Positions 35,388 through 44,688 of a DNA stretch of 64,000 nucleotides are shown here, one piece after another. Numbering within the stretch: the stretch's first letter is position 1; each line of letters opens with the position of its first letter. The notes under the pieces are model-generated. The model had not been told where the DNA came from. It ran no database searches and saw only the letters and a list, made by a program, of their open reading frames with translations. The stretch lies in contig NZ_CP089293.1 of assembly GCF_021919345.1 (NCBI RefSeq), positions 124,001 to 188,000 of the forward strand. Reading direction: 5' to 3'. Made by a program: the position numbers and the translations under genes. The stretch comes from Paenarthrobacter nicotinovorans. Its GTDB lineage: Bacteria > Actinomycetota > Actinomycetes > Actinomycetales > Micrococcaceae.

Positions 35388-36917
35388 GTGACTTCCGCAA
35401 ACACCCCAGCCCTGAACACCTCCGCAGAGCCCGTCGACGCCAGCGAGCAAATGCGCATCCGCATGGAGAAGCGCGCCAAGCTGATCGAGCGGGGCACAGA
35501 GGCTTATCCGGTGGGTGTCGAACGGACCCATTCCCTCGGCGAAATCCGCGAGAAATACGGGCACCTCCAGGCCGATGAGACCACCGGAGACGTCGTAGGC
35601 ATCACCGGCCGCGTGGTCTTTGTGCGCAACACCGGCAAGCTCTGCTTCGCCACCCTCCAGGAAGGCGGCGTGGACGGCAAGGGCGTGCGCGTGCAGGCCA
35701 TGCTGAGCCTCGCGAACGTAGGCGAAGAAGCACTGGCCGATTGGAAGGCCCTGGTCGACCTCGGCGACCACGTATTCATCAAGGGAGAGGTCATCTCCTC
35801 CCGCCGCGGCGAGCTGTCCGTGATGGCAGATTCCTGGTCCATGGCTTCCAAGGCCCTGCGCCCGCTTCCCGTGCTGCACGCAGAGTTGAACGAAGAAACC
35901 CGCGTCCGCCAGCGCTACGTGGACCTCATGGTCCGTGACGAAGCCCGCGAGATGGTTTACAAGCGTGCCGCCATCACCCGTTCGGTCCGCGACACCCTTG
36001 ACCGCCACGGATACGTGGAGGTGGAAACCCCGATCCTGCAGCTGGTCCACGGCGGCGCCACGGCCCGTCCGTTCGAAACGCATATGAATGCATTCGACCA
36101 GAAAATGACCCTCCGCATTGCCACGGAGCTTTTCCTTAAGCGCGCAGTCGTGGGCGGAATTGATCGTGTTTACGACATGGGCAGGGTCTTCCGCAACGAG
36201 GGCGTGGACTCCACCCACAGTCCGGAATTCACCACGCTTGAATGCTACGAGGCATGGGCTGACCAGTTCGTCATGGCCGATCGCATGAAGGAAATCATCC
36301 TGAATGTGGCAGATGTTGTGGGTACCCGCACCATCCAGACCGAAGCCGGGGAAATAAACCTCGACGGCGAGTGGGCCTGGCTTGCGGTATACCCCGGTAT
36401 TTCCGAAGCAGTGGGCGTGGAAATTACGCCGGATACCACCGTGGAGGAGTTGTTGGCGATTGCCGCCAAGCATGACGTCAAGGTGGACCCGAAATGGGAT
36501 GCCGAGAAGATCGTGGTGGAACTCTTCGGCGAAATCGTCGAGCCCACGCTCCTTAACCCGACTTTTGTCTATGACTACCCGCCGTCGGCCCAGCCCCTGG
36601 CCCGCCCGCACCGCGAGGATGGCCGCCTGATTGAGGCCTGGGACCTCATTATTGGCGGAATGGAGCGCGGTACTGCATTCTCCGAGTTGATTGACCCTGT
36701 TATCCAGCGCGAACGCCTCACGGAGCAATCCCGCAGGTCTGCCGCCGGTGATGAAGAAGCCATGCAGCTGGATGAGGACTTCCTCCGCGCACTCGAATAT
36801 GGCGCGCCGCCCATGGGTGGAATCGGACTTGGCATCGACCGCCTGGTCATGTTGTTCACCGGTGCCGGAATCCGCGAAACCATTCTTTTCCCCTTGTTGA
36901 AGCCTGAAGGGCACTGA
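35388..36917 (+). CDS. lysS: Lysyl-tRNA synthetase, class II
   Basis: A 509-aa class IIb aminoacyl-tRNA synthetase charging tRNA-Lys. The N-terminal OB-fold anticodon domain (about 60-165) is followed by the catalytic core with motif 2 (F-R-N-E-G-V-D-S-T-H-S-P-E-F) and motif 3 (G-I-G-L-G-I-D-R-L-V-M-L). The GTG at 35388 (MTSANTP) gives the normal length; the open frame upstream is antisense to the hydrolase gene. A 57-aa membrane protein follows after 2 nt and lsr2 lies downstream, an order conserved in actinobacteria. Confidence 0.97.
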   Translation: MTSANTPALNTSAEPVDASEQMRIRMEKRAKLIERGTEAYPVGVERTHSLGEIREKYGHLQADETTGDVVGITGRVVFVRNTGKLCFATLQEGGVDGKGVRVQAMLSLANVGEEALADWKALVDLGDHVFIKGEVISSRRGELSVMADSWSMASKALRPLPVLHAELNEETRVRQRYVDLMVRDEAREMVYKRAAITRSVRDTLDRHGYVEVETPILQLVHGGATARPFETHMNAFDQKMTLRIATELFLKRAVVGGIDRVYDMGRVFRNEGVDSTHSPEFTTLECYEAWADQFVMADRMKEIILNVADVVGTRTIQTEAGEINLDGEWAWLAVYPGISEAVGVEITPDTTVEELLAIAAKHDVKVDPKWDAEKIVVELFGEIVEPTLLNPTFVYDYPPSAQPLARPHREDGRLIEAWDLIIGGMERGTAFSELIDPVIQRERLTEQSRRSAAGDEEAMQLDEDFLRALEYGAPPMGGIGLGIDRLVMLFTGAGIRETILFPLLKPEGH

Positions 36918-36919
36918 TC

Positions 36920-37093
36920 ATGGAGTACATCGCAGTCCTGGCGCCGTCCGTGGTGGTCGGTTTGATTTTCTGGTTCGCCATGAAGTCGATCTTCAACGCG
37001 GATAAATCCGAGCGCCAAGCGGAAGCCCGCGCGCAGGAGGAGGCCAATTTGAGAAATCAGGGTCCGGCTCCGGAAGGTCCAGCGGCTAAATAA
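36920..37093 (+). CDS. Small single-span membrane protein after lysS
   Basis: A 57-aa protein starting MEYIAVLAPSVVVGLIFWF, with one hydrophobic helix at residues 3-21 and a charged, Glu/Ala/Arg-rich cytosolic tail. Only 2 nt separate it from the lysS stop, with GAAGGGCA as a possible ribosome site inside the lysS end, so it is almost certainly cotranslated. I do not recognise a family. Location between lysS and lsr2 could be checked for conservation across Micrococcaceae. Confidence 0.7.
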   Translation: MEYIAVLAPSVVVGLIFWFAMKSIFNADKSERQAEARAQEEANLRNQGPAPEGPAAK

Positions 37094-37098
37094 GCCCG

Positions 37099-37131
37099 CA
37101 ATTGGCTTCCGCTAACGGAGGAATCCAATTG
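37099..37131 (+). repeat. Inverted repeat upstream of lsr2
   Basis: CAATTGG (37099-37105) and CCAATTG (37125-37131) with an inner TCC/GGA pair. It could end the lysS transcript, though no U tract follows, or form part of lsr2 regulation. Confidence 0.45.
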
Positions 37132-37135
37132 TGCT

Positions 37136-37165
37136 TTGACGTGCATGCTTGCCGTGACAGATAAT
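37136..37165 (+). promoter_or_regulatory. lsr2 promoter
   Basis: TTGACG (37136-37141), 18-bp spacer, GATAAT (37160-37165): a good vegetative promoter, giving a ~50-nt leader before lsr2. Confidence 0.65.
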
Positions 37166-37197
37166 CAAGAAAGAAACCCGGGGAATTTCTGATTATC
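37160..37197 (+). promoter_or_regulatory. Operator-like inverted repeat over the lsr2 promoter
   Basis: GATAATCAAGAAA (37160-37172) and TTTCTGATTATC (37186-37197) are inverted arms with one base extra on the left. The left arm contains the -10 box. AT-rich in a GC-rich genome, it could be an autoregulatory Lsr2 site or a leader hairpin. Confidence 0.6.
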
Positions 37198-37222
37198 CAA
37201 CCCTCCGAATGAGAGGCAACTC

Positions 37223-37546
37223 ATGGCACAGAAAGTAAAAATCATCCTCGTCGATGACCTGGATGAAGGGGCCGCGGACGAAACTGTCCGCTTTGGCCTG
37301 GACGGCGTGAGCTACGAGATGGACCTGTCCACCGCTAACGCAGCTTCCCTCCGGAAGGCCCTGGAACCATACGTAGCCAAGGCCCGGAAGACTTCCGGTC
37401 GTGCAACGAGGGGCCGCGCTACTGCAGCCCGTAACCAGGATTCCGCGCAGATCCGGCAATGGGCCCGTGACAACGGTTACATGGTCAACAGCCGTGGTCG
37501 TATTCAGGCAGAAATTCAGGAAGCTTACCAAAAGGCCAATTCCTGA
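37223..37546 (+). CDS. lsr2: Lsr2 family nucleoid-associated protein
   Basis: A 107-aa H-NS-like xenogeneic silencer that binds AT-rich DNA in the minor groove. The N-terminal dimerisation domain starts M-A-Q-K-V-K-I-I-L-V-D-D-L-D; a basic linker rich in Arg/Ala follows; the C-terminal DNA-binding domain carries the hook R-G-R in V-N-S-R-G-R-I. Length is close to the mycobacterial protein. GAGAGG stands before the ATG. It has its own promoter with an overlapping inverted repeat and a strong terminator behind, so it is monocistronic. Confidence 0.96.
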   Translation: MAQKVKIILVDDLDEGAADETVRFGLDGVSYEMDLSTANAASLRKALEPYVAKARKTSGRATRGRATAARNQDSAQIRQWARDNGYMVNSRGRIQAEIQEAYQKANS

Positions 37547-37557
37547 TTCATCACTTC

Positions 37558-37586
37558 AATGCCCCGGCAGATGCTGCCGGGGCATT
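37558..37586 (+). terminator. lsr2 terminator
   Basis: AATGCCCCGGCAG (37558-37570) and CTGCCGGGGCATT (37574-37586) form a perfect 13-bp stem with a 3-nt loop, followed by CGTTGTTT. Confidence 0.9.
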
Positions 37587-37903
37587 CGTTGTTTAAGCGG
37601 GGTTTGTTTAGGCTCCGGCGAGCCCATGGCTGGGAATATTCTGTGAATCCCCTGCCCGGGTGGAAAGGCTCCTTAGAGCCCATTTTTGATTCACCGCGAT
37701 TCCAGGGGCCCGGGTCCGAAAACCCACAGCCCGGGTTCCGCCTGCGGGCAGGGCGGCAGGGTGTCACCGCCGGCGCTTCCGGTCAAGGCTGCCAACTGGA
37801 TTTATTCCGCAACGACGTCATGTTTCCCCTGTGGCGAACACGCTCCAAAAGTGTTGCCCGGGCACGTAGCATCAAAGTACGTCGTAGCTAGGAGTGTGGC
37901 GAA
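37587..37903. promoter_or_regulatory. Upstream region of clpC
   Basis: About 320 bp without a credible gene: the frames here are short, start inside the lsr2 terminator or lack family features. It must hold the clpC promoter, but I could not pick a convincing -35/-10 pair or a clear ClgR site. AGGAG lies ~8 nt before the clpC ATG. Confidence 0.5.
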
Positions 37904-40396
37904 ATGTTTGAGAGATTTACGGACCGTGCCCGTCGCGTGGTCGTCCTTGCCCAAGAAGAGGCACGGATGCTCAACCACAATTACATTGGTACCGAGCACA
38001 TCCTCTTGGGTCTGATCCACGAGGGTGAAGGCGTTGCAGCCAAGGCGCTCGAGTCCCTGAGCATTTCGCTCGATGGCGTTCGCGAGCAGGTGCAGGAGAT
38101 CATCGGCCAGGGCCAGCAGGCCCCGTCCGGTCACATCCCCTTCACGCCGCGCGCCAAGAAGGTGCTTGAGCTTTCGCTCCGCGAGGCACTGCAGCTCGGC
38201 CACAACTACATCGGTACTGAGCACATCCTGCTCGGCCTCATTCGCGAAGGCGAAGGCGTTGCCGCACAGGTGCTGGTCAAGCTTGGTGCCGACCTCAACC
38301 GGGTCCGCCAGCAGGTCATCCAGCTGCTCTCCGGCTACCAGGGCAAGGAGACCGCAGGCAGCGGCTCCGGCCAGGGCCAGCCCGAAGGTACCCCCGCCGG
38401 CTCAGTGGTGCTGGACCAGTTCGGCCGCAACCTGACGCAGGCTGCCCGCGAAAACAAGCTCGATCCTGTGATCGGCCGCGAGCAGGAGATGGAACGCGTC
38501 ATGCAGGTCCTCTCCCGCCGCACCAAGAACAACCCTGTGCTGATCGGTGAGCCGGGCGTCGGCAAGACCGCCGTCGTCGAAGGCCTCGCCCAGGCGATCG
38601 TCCGCGGCGATGTCCCGGAGACCATTAAGGACAAGCAGCTCTACACGCTGGACCTTGGCTCACTGGTTGCCGGCTCCCGCTACCGCGGTGACTTCGAAGA
38701 GCGCCTGAAGAAGGTCCTCAAGGAAATCCGCACCCGCGGCGACATCATCCTGTTCATCGACGAGATCCACACCCTCGTTGGTGCAGGTGCTGCCGAAGGC
38801 GCCATTGATGCTGCGTCCATCCTGAAGCCGATGCTTGCCCGTGGCGAACTCCAGACCATTGGTGCCACCACCCTGGACGAGTACCGCAAGCACATCGAGA
38901 AGGACGCCGCTCTTGAGCGCCGCTTCCAGCCGATCCAGGTCAAGGAACCCTCCGTCGCGCACGCGATCGAGATCCTCAAGGGCCTTCGCGACCGTTACGA
39001 GGCACACCACCGCGTCACGATCACCGACGGCGCCCTCGCCTCAGCCGCGCAGCTGGCCGAACGCTACATTTCGGACCGCTTCCTGCCGGACAAGGCGATC
39101 GACCTCATCGATGAAGCCGGCGCACGCCTGCGCATCCGTCGGATGACGGCTCCGCCGGAGCTCAAGGCCATGGACGAGCGCATTGCCGAAGTGAAGATGG
39201 AGAAGGAATCCGCCATCGACGCCCAGGACTTTGAGGGTGCTGCCTCACTGCGCGACAAGGAGCAGAAACTCATTGCCGAGCGCGCGGAGAAGGAACGCAA
39301 CTGGAAGTCCGGCGGCATGGACGACATTTCCGAGGTTGACGAAGACCTGATTGCCGAAGTTCTTGCGAACTCCACGGGCATCCCTGTCTTCAAGCTCACC
39401 GAGGAAGAGTCCTCTCGACTGCTCAAGATGGAAGACGAACTGCACAAGCGCGTCGTCGGCCAGGACGAGGCCATCAAGGCCCTGTCGCAGGCCATCCGCC
39501 GCACCCGTGCAGGCCTGAAGGACCCCAAGCGTCCCGGTGGCTCGTTCATCTTCGCCGGCCCGACCGGCGTCGGAAAGACCGAACTCGCCAAGGCTCTTGC
39601 CGAGTTCCTGTTCGGTGAAGAGGACGCCCTCATCACGCTGGACATGTCCGAGTACTCCGAGAAGCACACGGTTTCGCGTCTCTTCGGTGCTCCTCCGGGC
39701 TACGTCGGCTACGAAGAAGGCGGCCAGCTCACCGAGAAGGTCCGCAGGCGTCCGTTCTCCGTGGTCCTGTTCGATGAAGTAGAGAAGGCCCACGCGGACC
39801 TCTTCAACTCCCTGCTGCAGATTCTGGAAGACGGCCGCTTGACCGACTCCCAGGGCCGCGTGGTGGACTTCAAGAACACCGTGATCATCATGACCACCAA
39901 CCTTGGTACCCGCGACATCTCCAAGAGCGTGGCCACGGGCTTCCAGTCCGGCACGGACACCCAGACGGGCTACAACCGGATGCGTGCCCGGGTCACGGAA
40001 GAGCTCAAGCAGCACTTCCGCCCCGAGTTCCTCAACCGTGTTGACGACGTCGTGGTGTTCCCGCAGCTGACCCAGGACGAGATCATCGAGATCGTGGACC
40101 TGTTCGTCACCCGCCTGGAGCGCCGCCTCAAGGACAAGGACATGGGCATCGAACTCACGCCCGCAGCCAAGGTACTTTTGGCCACGCGTGGTTACGATCC
40201 CGCCATGGGTGCCCGACCGCTGCGCCGGACCATCCAGCGCGAGATCGAGGATCAGCTGTCCGAGAAGATCCTGTTCGGTGAGATCCACTCCGGCGACATC
40301 GTCGTGGTGGATGTGGATGGCGAAGGTGACGACGCCAAGTTCACGTTCGAAGGGAACGCCAAGCCGCGCATCCCGGAGATCGCTCCCACCGCGTAA
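37904..40396 (+). CDS. clpC: ATP-dependent Clp protease ATP-binding subunit ClpC
   Basis: An 830-aa Hsp100 unfoldase that feeds proteins to ClpP. Order: two N-terminal Clp-N repeats (about 5-75 and 80-145, both with [14 protein letters not shown]), first AAA module with G-E-P-G-V-G-K-T, a middle UVR-type coiled segment ([15 protein letters not shown]), second AAA module with G-P-T-G-V-G-K-T, and the C-terminal D2 domain. Length and architecture match mycobacterial ClpC1. It is essential in related actinobacteria and the target of several cyclic peptide antibiotics. It is followed by a strong terminator. Confidence 0.97.
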   Translation: MFERFTDRARRVVVLAQEEARMLNHNYIGTEHILLGLIHEGEGVAAKALESLSISLDGVREQVQEIIGQGQQAPSGHIPFTPRAKKVLELSLREALQLGHNYIGTEHILLGLIREGEGVAAQVLVKLGADLNRVRQQVIQLLSGYQGKETAGSGSGQGQPEGTPAGSVVLDQFGRNLTQAARENKLDPVIGREQEMERVMQVLSRRTKNNPVLIGEPGVGKTAVVEGLAQAIVRGDVPETIKDKQLYTLDLGSLVAGSRYRGDFEERLKKVLKEIRTRGDIILFIDEIHTLVGAGAAEGAIDAASILKPMLARGELQTIGATTLDEYRKHIEKDAALERRFQPIQVKEPSVAHAIEILKGLRDRYEAHHRVTITDGALASAAQLAERYISDRFLPDKAIDLIDEAGARLRIRRMTAPPELKAMDERIAEVKMEKESAIDAQDFEGAASLRDKEQKLIAERAEKERNWKSGGMDDISEVDEDLIAEVLANSTGIPVFKLTEEESSRLLKMEDELHKRVVGQDEAIKALSQAIRRTRAGLKDPKRPGGSFIFAGPTGVGKTELAKALAEFLFGEEDALITLDMSEYSEKHTVSRLFGAPPGYVGYEEGGQLTEKVRRRPFSVVLFDEVEKAHADLFNSLLQILEDGRLTDSQGRVVDFKNTVIIMTTNLGTRDISKSVATGFQSGTDTQTGYNRMRARVTEELKQHFRPEFLNRVDDVVVFPQLTQDEIIEIVDLFVTRLERRLKDKDMGIELTPAAKVLLATRGYDPAMGARPLRRTIQREIEDQLSEKILFGEIHSGDIVVVDVDGEGDDAKFTFEGNAKPRIPEIAPTA

Positions 40397-40412
40397 GGCA
40401 CATAGCCTCACA

Positions 40413-40458
40413 GCACAAGGCCCCGCCCGCTCCGCAAGGAGCAGGCGGGGCTTTGTGC
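40413..40458 (+). terminator. clpC terminator
   Basis: GCACAAGGCCCCGCCCGCTCC and its near-complement ending in GGGGCTTTGTGC form a long stem around GCAA, 16 nt after the clpC stop. Confidence 0.88.
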
Positions 40459-40476
40459 AATCCGAGAAAGGAATTC

Positions 40477-41700
40477 ATGCGCGTTTTGATGGTGGCTCCG
40501 GGCACGCGGGGTGACGTTGCCCCCATGGCCGGGCTAGGTAGCCGCTTGCAGGGCCTGGGCTTCGAGGTTGCGATTGCGGCCAACCCTGCCTATGCGCCTT
40601 TGGTGGTGGATTCGGGGTGCGAATTCAGGCTCCTGCCCGGTGACCTGGCGGCTTTGATCAGCCACCCGGCCCCGGGTGCAAAGGCCCCGGGTGCAAAGGC
40701 CCAGGGTGCAAGCGTGCTCGATTTCTGGAGAAACCTCCGGGAGTACATGGACCATGCCGCCACCGGCACTCTCGCGGCGGCCGAGGCTGGGGCCGACGTG
40801 ATTCTGGCCAATTCGGTGGCGCCCTACGCGTATGACGTTGCGGAGGCATTCGGCATTCCCGCCCTCGGGGCACACCTGCAGCCGACCGAACCAAGCGCCG
40901 CCTATCCGCCTGTGCTGATGAACTCGGCACGCAGTCTTGGTTCGCTGGGGAACAGGATCATTGGTGAGCGCGCATCCGCTGGCCCGGCGCCCTATGACGC
41001 CCCCAGCGCCCGCCTTCGAAAGGCGCTGGGGCTGAAAAAGGAAAGCCGTGCGGCCGGAGAGCGGAGGCGAAGGAAGGCATCGGCCACTGTCCTGCACGGC
41101 ATCAGCCCGACCGTTCTCCCGAGGCCCGCCGATTGGCATCCCGGCTTGGTGATGGCCGGATACTGGTGGCCCGCCGTCAAACAGGATTGGCAACCGCCTG
41201 CTGGCCTGGTGGATTTCCTGGCCGACGGTCCGCCGCCTGTTTTCGTGGGCTTTGGCAGCAGTGCACACATTGACCCGGAGTTCATCCTCGAAGCCACGCG
41301 CCGCGCCGGGGTGAGGGCTGTGGTGCAGGGCGTGGAGGAGTCCCTGGGTCCGGACGCGATCGGCATCGGAAGTGTTCCGCATGAGTGGTTGTTCCCGCGC
41401 ATGGCTGCCGTGGTTCATCACGCAGGGGCGGGAACAACCGCCGCCGGCTTGCGTGCCGGTATGCCGACCGTGGCCGTGCCCGTTTACACGGACCAGCCTC
41501 TCTGGGCTTCCCGGGTGGCCGCCCTCGGTGCCGGACCCGGGCCAATCCCGTACAAGAAGCTCACTGCAGAACGGCTCGGAGAGGCCATCAATCAGGCCGT
41601 GAACACCCCGTCGTATGCACAGCGGGCGGAGGAACTCGCGGCGCGCATAGCTACCGAAGATGGAACCGTCGCAGTAGTCGAGGCTTTGCGGCGCCTCTGA
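40477..41700 (+). CDS. GT1-family glycosyltransferase (UDP-glucuronosyl/sterol glucosyltransferase type)
   Basis: A 407-aa GT-B fold enzyme, probably transferring a sugar from a nucleotide donor to a lipid or small hydrophobic acceptor. N-terminal R-V-L-M-V-A-P-G-T-R-G-D-V-A-P is typical of GT1/GT28, and the C-terminal donor site V-H-H-A-G-A-G-T-T-A-A-G-L-R-A-G-M-P-T is intact. GAAAGGA lies 5 nt before ATG 40477; the frame open upstream runs into the clpC terminator. Residues ~66-80 are an in-frame 15-bp repeat (P-G-A-K-A units) in the acceptor-side domain. Acceptor unknown. Confidence 0.85.
   Translation: MRVLMVAPGTRGDVAPMAGLGSRLQGLGFEVAIAANPAYAPLVVDSGCEFRLLPGDLAALISHPAPGAKAPGAKAQGASVLDFWRNLREYMDHAATGTLAAAEAGADVILANSVAPYAYDVAEAFGIPALGAHLQPTEPSAAYPPVLMNSARSLGSLGNRIIGERASAGPAPYDAPSARLRKALGLKKESRAAGERRRRKASATVLHGISPTVLPRPADWHPGLVMAGYWWPAVKQDWQPPAGLVDFLADGPPPVFVGFGSSAHIDPEFILEATRRAGVRAVVQGVEESLGPDAIGIGSVPHEWLFPRMAAVVHHAGAGTTAAGLRAGMPTVAVPVYTDQPLWASRVAALGAGPGPIPYKKLTAERLGEAINQAVNTPSYAQRAEELAARIATEDGTVAVVEALRRL
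40672..40716 (+). repeat. 15-bp tandem repeat within the glycosyltransferase gene
   Basis: Units at 40672-40686 and 40687-40701 are identical (CCGGGTGCAAAGGCC); a third, degenerate unit follows to 40716. Being a multiple of three, it can gain or lose units without breaking the frame. Confidence 0.8.
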
Positions 41701-41726
41701 GACCTTGGGGAATATCTGAAAGTACT

Positions 41727-41745
41727 GTTTCACTCTGAGTGAAAA
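41727..41745 (+). promoter_or_regulatory. Operator-like palindrome before the S9 peptidase gene
   Basis: GTTTCACTC, T, GAGTGAAAAC: a nearly perfect palindrome centred on 41736, 25 nt before the GTG start. Confidence 0.5.
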
Positions 41746-41769
41746 CATGTGTGATCAGGAGCACATTTC

Positions 41770-43887
41770 GTGTTGAATCAGAGCATGGACTCTGCTGACA
41801 CTCATGCCTCGGGCGAACAGCCCGAAACACCGTTCCACGATCTGGACCACTACCTCTCCATTCCACGGGTTGCCGGCCTCACCCTAAGCCCGGACGGCAA
41901 GCGCCTTGTCACCACCGTGACGACGCTGAACGGCAAGGCGACAGAATTCGCTACGGCCCTCTGGGAGCTCGACCCCAGCGGCCGGAACCACGCACGCCGC
42001 ATCACCCGAAGCGCCAAAGGTGAGGCCGGCGCCGTCTTCGCCGCCAATGGCGACCTGTACTTCACCTCGGCGCGCCCGGATCCGGAAAGCCCGGACGCCG
42101 ACCCCGTCAACGCACTATGGCTGCTCCCCGCGGACGGAGGAGAAGCCCGCGTGGTGCACTCCCGGGCCGGCGGGATCAGTTCCGTCATGGCCGCGAAGGA
42201 CGCAGACGCGACCTTCGTCAATGCCGAGGTCCTGGCCGGTTCCACGGACGAGGACAACGACGAAGAACGCCGCAAGGCCCGCAAGGATAAAAAAGTTTCC
42301 GCCATTCTGCACACGGGCTACCCCGTACGCTACTGGGATGCCGACCTCGGTCCCGCAGAGCCGCGGCTCTTCGCTGTGGAGCCGGGCGAGGCGAAGGAGC
42401 CCGGCAAACCTTCCACCGTGGATGCCAGCGCGCCGCTCACGCTTCGCAACTTGACGCCCGGCGTCGGCGGTTCGCTGCGCGAGGCCAAAACCGTGGTGAG
42501 TCCCGACGGCAAGACCATCTACACAAGCATGACCAAAGCGCTTGCGAAAGCAGACAGCCGCGAGGTGCTCGCCGCCGTCGACGTCGCCACGGGCGCCATC
42601 AAGGTGCTGCTGGACCATGAGGGCATGAGCTACTTCCCTGGGCCGGTCGGCCCGGACAACCGCACGCTGGTGGTGGAGAGCGAAAGCGACACGACGCCCA
42701 CGCAGGCGCCCCAGGTAAAGCTTCACCTGCTGAACGTTGCGGGCGGAGAAACCACTGATCTGGAGCCCCTCGCCCACCAGTGGGACCGATGGGCAACTGC
42801 GCTCGCCTGGCTGCCGGACGGCTCTGCCATCCTTGCCAAAGCGGACGACGACGGCGCGTCGCCGATTTTCAGGATCAACGTCGCCGACGGTGGCGTTACC
42901 CAGGTGACGAAGGACGGTGCGGCGTACACCGACGTCGTGGTTTCACCCGACGGAACCACAGCGTATGCGTTGCGCAGCTCGTACGGGTTCCCGCCCGAGG
43001 CCGTGCGGATCGACCTCGCCACCGGAGAAGTGGTCCGGCTGCCGGCGCCGGCGGAACGTCCCGCCTACAAGGGCAGGTTGGAGCGTGTGGAGACGACGGC
43101 GGAAGACGGCTCACGCGTGCCCGCTTATCTGGCGCTCCCGGACAAGGCCTCCGCAGACAGCCCCGCACCGCTGCTCCTGTGGATCCATGGTGGCCCCCTG
43201 GGCTCGTGGAATGCCTGGACCTGGCGCTGGAACCCGTGGCTGTTGGTTGCCAAGGGCTACGCCGTCCTGCTGCCGGATCCCGCCCTGTCCACGGGCTACG
43301 GGCAGGAATTCATCCAGCGCGGCTGGGGTGAATGGGGAAAGAAGCCCTTCACGGACCTGATGGCTATTACTGACGCGGTTGTGGCTAGGCAGGACATTGA
43401 CGAAACAAGGACTGCGGCCATGGGTGGCTCGTTCGGCGGCTACATGGCCAACTGGGTGGCCGGCCAGACGGATCGGTTCAAGGCGATCGTCACCCACGCC
43501 AGCCTGTGGGCGCTGGACCAGTTCGGTCCCACCACCGATGCGGCCCAGTACTGGCTGAAGGAAATGACCGTGGAGATGGCCATGGCCAATTCCCCGCACC
43601 TGAACGTGGGCAACATCAAAACGCCCATGCTGGTGATCCATGGAGACAAGGATTACCGGGTGCCGATCGGTGAAGGCCTGCGTCTTTGGTACGAGCTCCT
43701 GTCCTCCTCCCAGCTGCCTGCTGATGAGAATGGCCAGAGCCCGCACCGCTTCCTGTACTTCCCGGACGAAAACCACTGGGTGCTGCAGCCGCAGCACGCG
43801 AAGGTCTGGTATGGCGTGGTGGAGCACTTCCTGGCCAAGCAGGTGCTGGGTGAGGACGTTGCGCTGCCGGAGGAGCTGGGGGTCTGA
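41770..43887 (+). CDS. S9 family prolyl oligopeptidase-type peptidase
   Basis: A 705-aa serine peptidase with an N-terminal beta-propeller (repeated S-P-D-G-K/T turns, about residues 30-440) and a C-terminal alpha/beta-hydrolase domain. The nucleophile is Ser554 in G-G-S-F-G-G-Y-M-A; the His is in D-E-N-H-W-V near the end. Acylaminoacyl-peptidase/dipeptidyl-peptidase-like, with no signal peptide, so cytosolic. AGGAG (41757-41761) is 8 nt before the GTG start at 41770. It probably degrades oligopeptides for amino acid recycling. Confidence 0.9.
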   Translation: MLNQSMDSADTHASGEQPETPFHDLDHYLSIPRVAGLTLSPDGKRLVTTVTTLNGKATEFATALWELDPSGRNHARRITRSAKGEAGAVFAANGDLYFTSARPDPESPDADPVNALWLLPADGGEARVVHSRAGGISSVMAAKDADATFVNAEVLAGSTDEDNDEERRKARKDKKVSAILHTGYPVRYWDADLGPAEPRLFAVEPGEAKEPGKPSTVDASAPLTLRNLTPGVGGSLREAKTVVSPDGKTIYTSMTKALAKADSREVLAAVDVATGAIKVLLDHEGMSYFPGPVGPDNRTLVVESESDTTPTQAPQVKLHLLNVAGGETTDLEPLAHQWDRWATALAWLPDGSAILAKADDDGASPIFRINVADGGVTQVTKDGAAYTDVVVSPDGTTAYALRSSYGFPPEAVRIDLATGEVVRLPAPAERPAYKGRLERVETTAEDGSRVPAYLALPDKASADSPAPLLLWIHGGPLGSWNAWTWRWNPWLLVAKGYAVLLPDPALSTGYGQEFIQRGWGEWGKKPFTDLMAITDAVVARQDIDETRTAAMGGSFGGYMANWVAGQTDRFKAIVTHASLWALDQFGPTTDAAQYWLKEMTVEMAMANSPHLNVGNIKTPMLVIHGDKDYRVPIGEGLRLWYELLSSSQLPADENGQSPHRFLYFPDENHWVLQPQHAKVWYGVVEHFLAKQVLGEDVALPEELGV

Positions 43888-44148
43888 TGCAGGCCGGCAG
43901 CTTGGCGGATCAGCTTCCGCACAACCGCCGGATGCCGGGGGTGTAGGCGTTGGGAATCTCCAGTATTCCGCGGTGCTGCCAGATGCGCTTGCGGCCGTGG
44001 CCTGGCGTTGGATGAACTTTGCGAACTGGAAGCCGATTCCGTGCGCAAGAGGATTGCTGTCGTACCAACTCTTAGGCCAATAAGTCTTGGCGCAGGACCG
44101 CGGCGCCCACGTTTGTGGTCACGAAGCCCCCACTCCCGCGCACCTCGT

Positions 44149-44154
44149 TAGGAT
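44149..44154 (+). promoter_or_regulatory. TAGGAT -10 box, leaderless acetyltransferase gene
   Basis: TAGGAT ends 6 nt before the GTG start at 44161; GGGGGA adjacent to the start is too close to be a standard ribosome site. Confidence 0.5.
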
Positions 44155-44160
44155 GGGGGA

Positions 44161-44670
44161 GTGAATTCGTCCTTCAGCCTTCGCCCTGCCCGCACCAGCG
44201 ATGTGGCGGCCATCAAGAGGTTGGTGGCACCCTTGGCCGAGGAGCGGATCCTGATGGCCAAGGAGACTGTGGCTTACTACGAGAGTCTCCAGGAATTCCG
44301 GATTGCCGAGTCCGATGCCGGCGAGGTCATCGGCTGCGGAGCTCTGCACGTGATGTGGGAGGATCTGGCAGAGATCCGCACTCTGGCCGCAGCTGACTCC
44401 TGGCGTGGCCGCGGCGTGGGGCATGTGCTGGTGGAGAATCTGCTGGAAGAGGCGAAGGCGCTGGGTGTCAGCCGGGTGTTCTGCCTGACTTTTGAAGTGG
44501 ACTTCTTCAAGCGCCATGGATTCGAAGTCATGGCGGACCAGTCGGCCGTTGACCCGCAGGTCTACTCCGAGTTGCTGCGCTCGCATGACGAAGGTGCGGC
44601 AGAATTCCTGGACCTCGCCCGGGTCAAGCCCAATACCCTGGGCAACACCCGCATGATCAAGCAGCTTTAG
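44161..44670 (+). CDS. GNAT N-acetyltransferase, amino-acid N-acetyltransferase (ArgA) type
   Basis: A 169-aa acetyl-CoA-dependent acetyltransferase. The acetyl-CoA loop W-R-G-R-G-V-G-H near residue 81 fits motif A, and V-D-F-F-K-R-H-G-F-E is the typical C-terminal GNAT strand. Overall pattern (I-R-T-L-A-A, C-L-T-F-E-V-D-F-F) resembles the short actinobacterial N-acetylglutamate synthases such as Rv2747, so a role in the first step of arginine synthesis is possible; other arg genes are not nearby. It stands alone, with a leaderless promoter signature. Confidence 0.75.
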   Translation: MNSSFSLRPARTSDVAAIKRLVAPLAEERILMAKETVAYYESLQEFRIAESDAGEVIGCGALHVMWEDLAEIRTLAAADSWRGRGVGHVLVENLLEEAKALGVSRVFCLTFEVDFFKRHGFEVMADQSAVDPQVYSELLRSHDEGAAEFLDLARVKPNTLGNTRMIKQL

Positions 44671-44688
44671 GGCGTACGCGGCACTTCC

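Noticed and set aside
37559..37891. 110-aa frame between lsr2 and clpC
   Set aside because: Starts inside the lsr2 terminator and has no recognisable domain.
37860..37904. ClgR-type operator upstream of clpC
   Set aside because: Expected from related actinobacteria, but no convincing CGC-N-GCG palindrome was visible.
39245..40411. 388-aa frame antisense to clpC
   Set aside because: Shadow of the ClpC coding sequence.
43888..44160. Possible gene remnant between the S9 peptidase and acetyltransferase genes
   Set aside because: The minus frame is open for ~150 bp with protein-like composition, but it has no start, no family and is too short to call.
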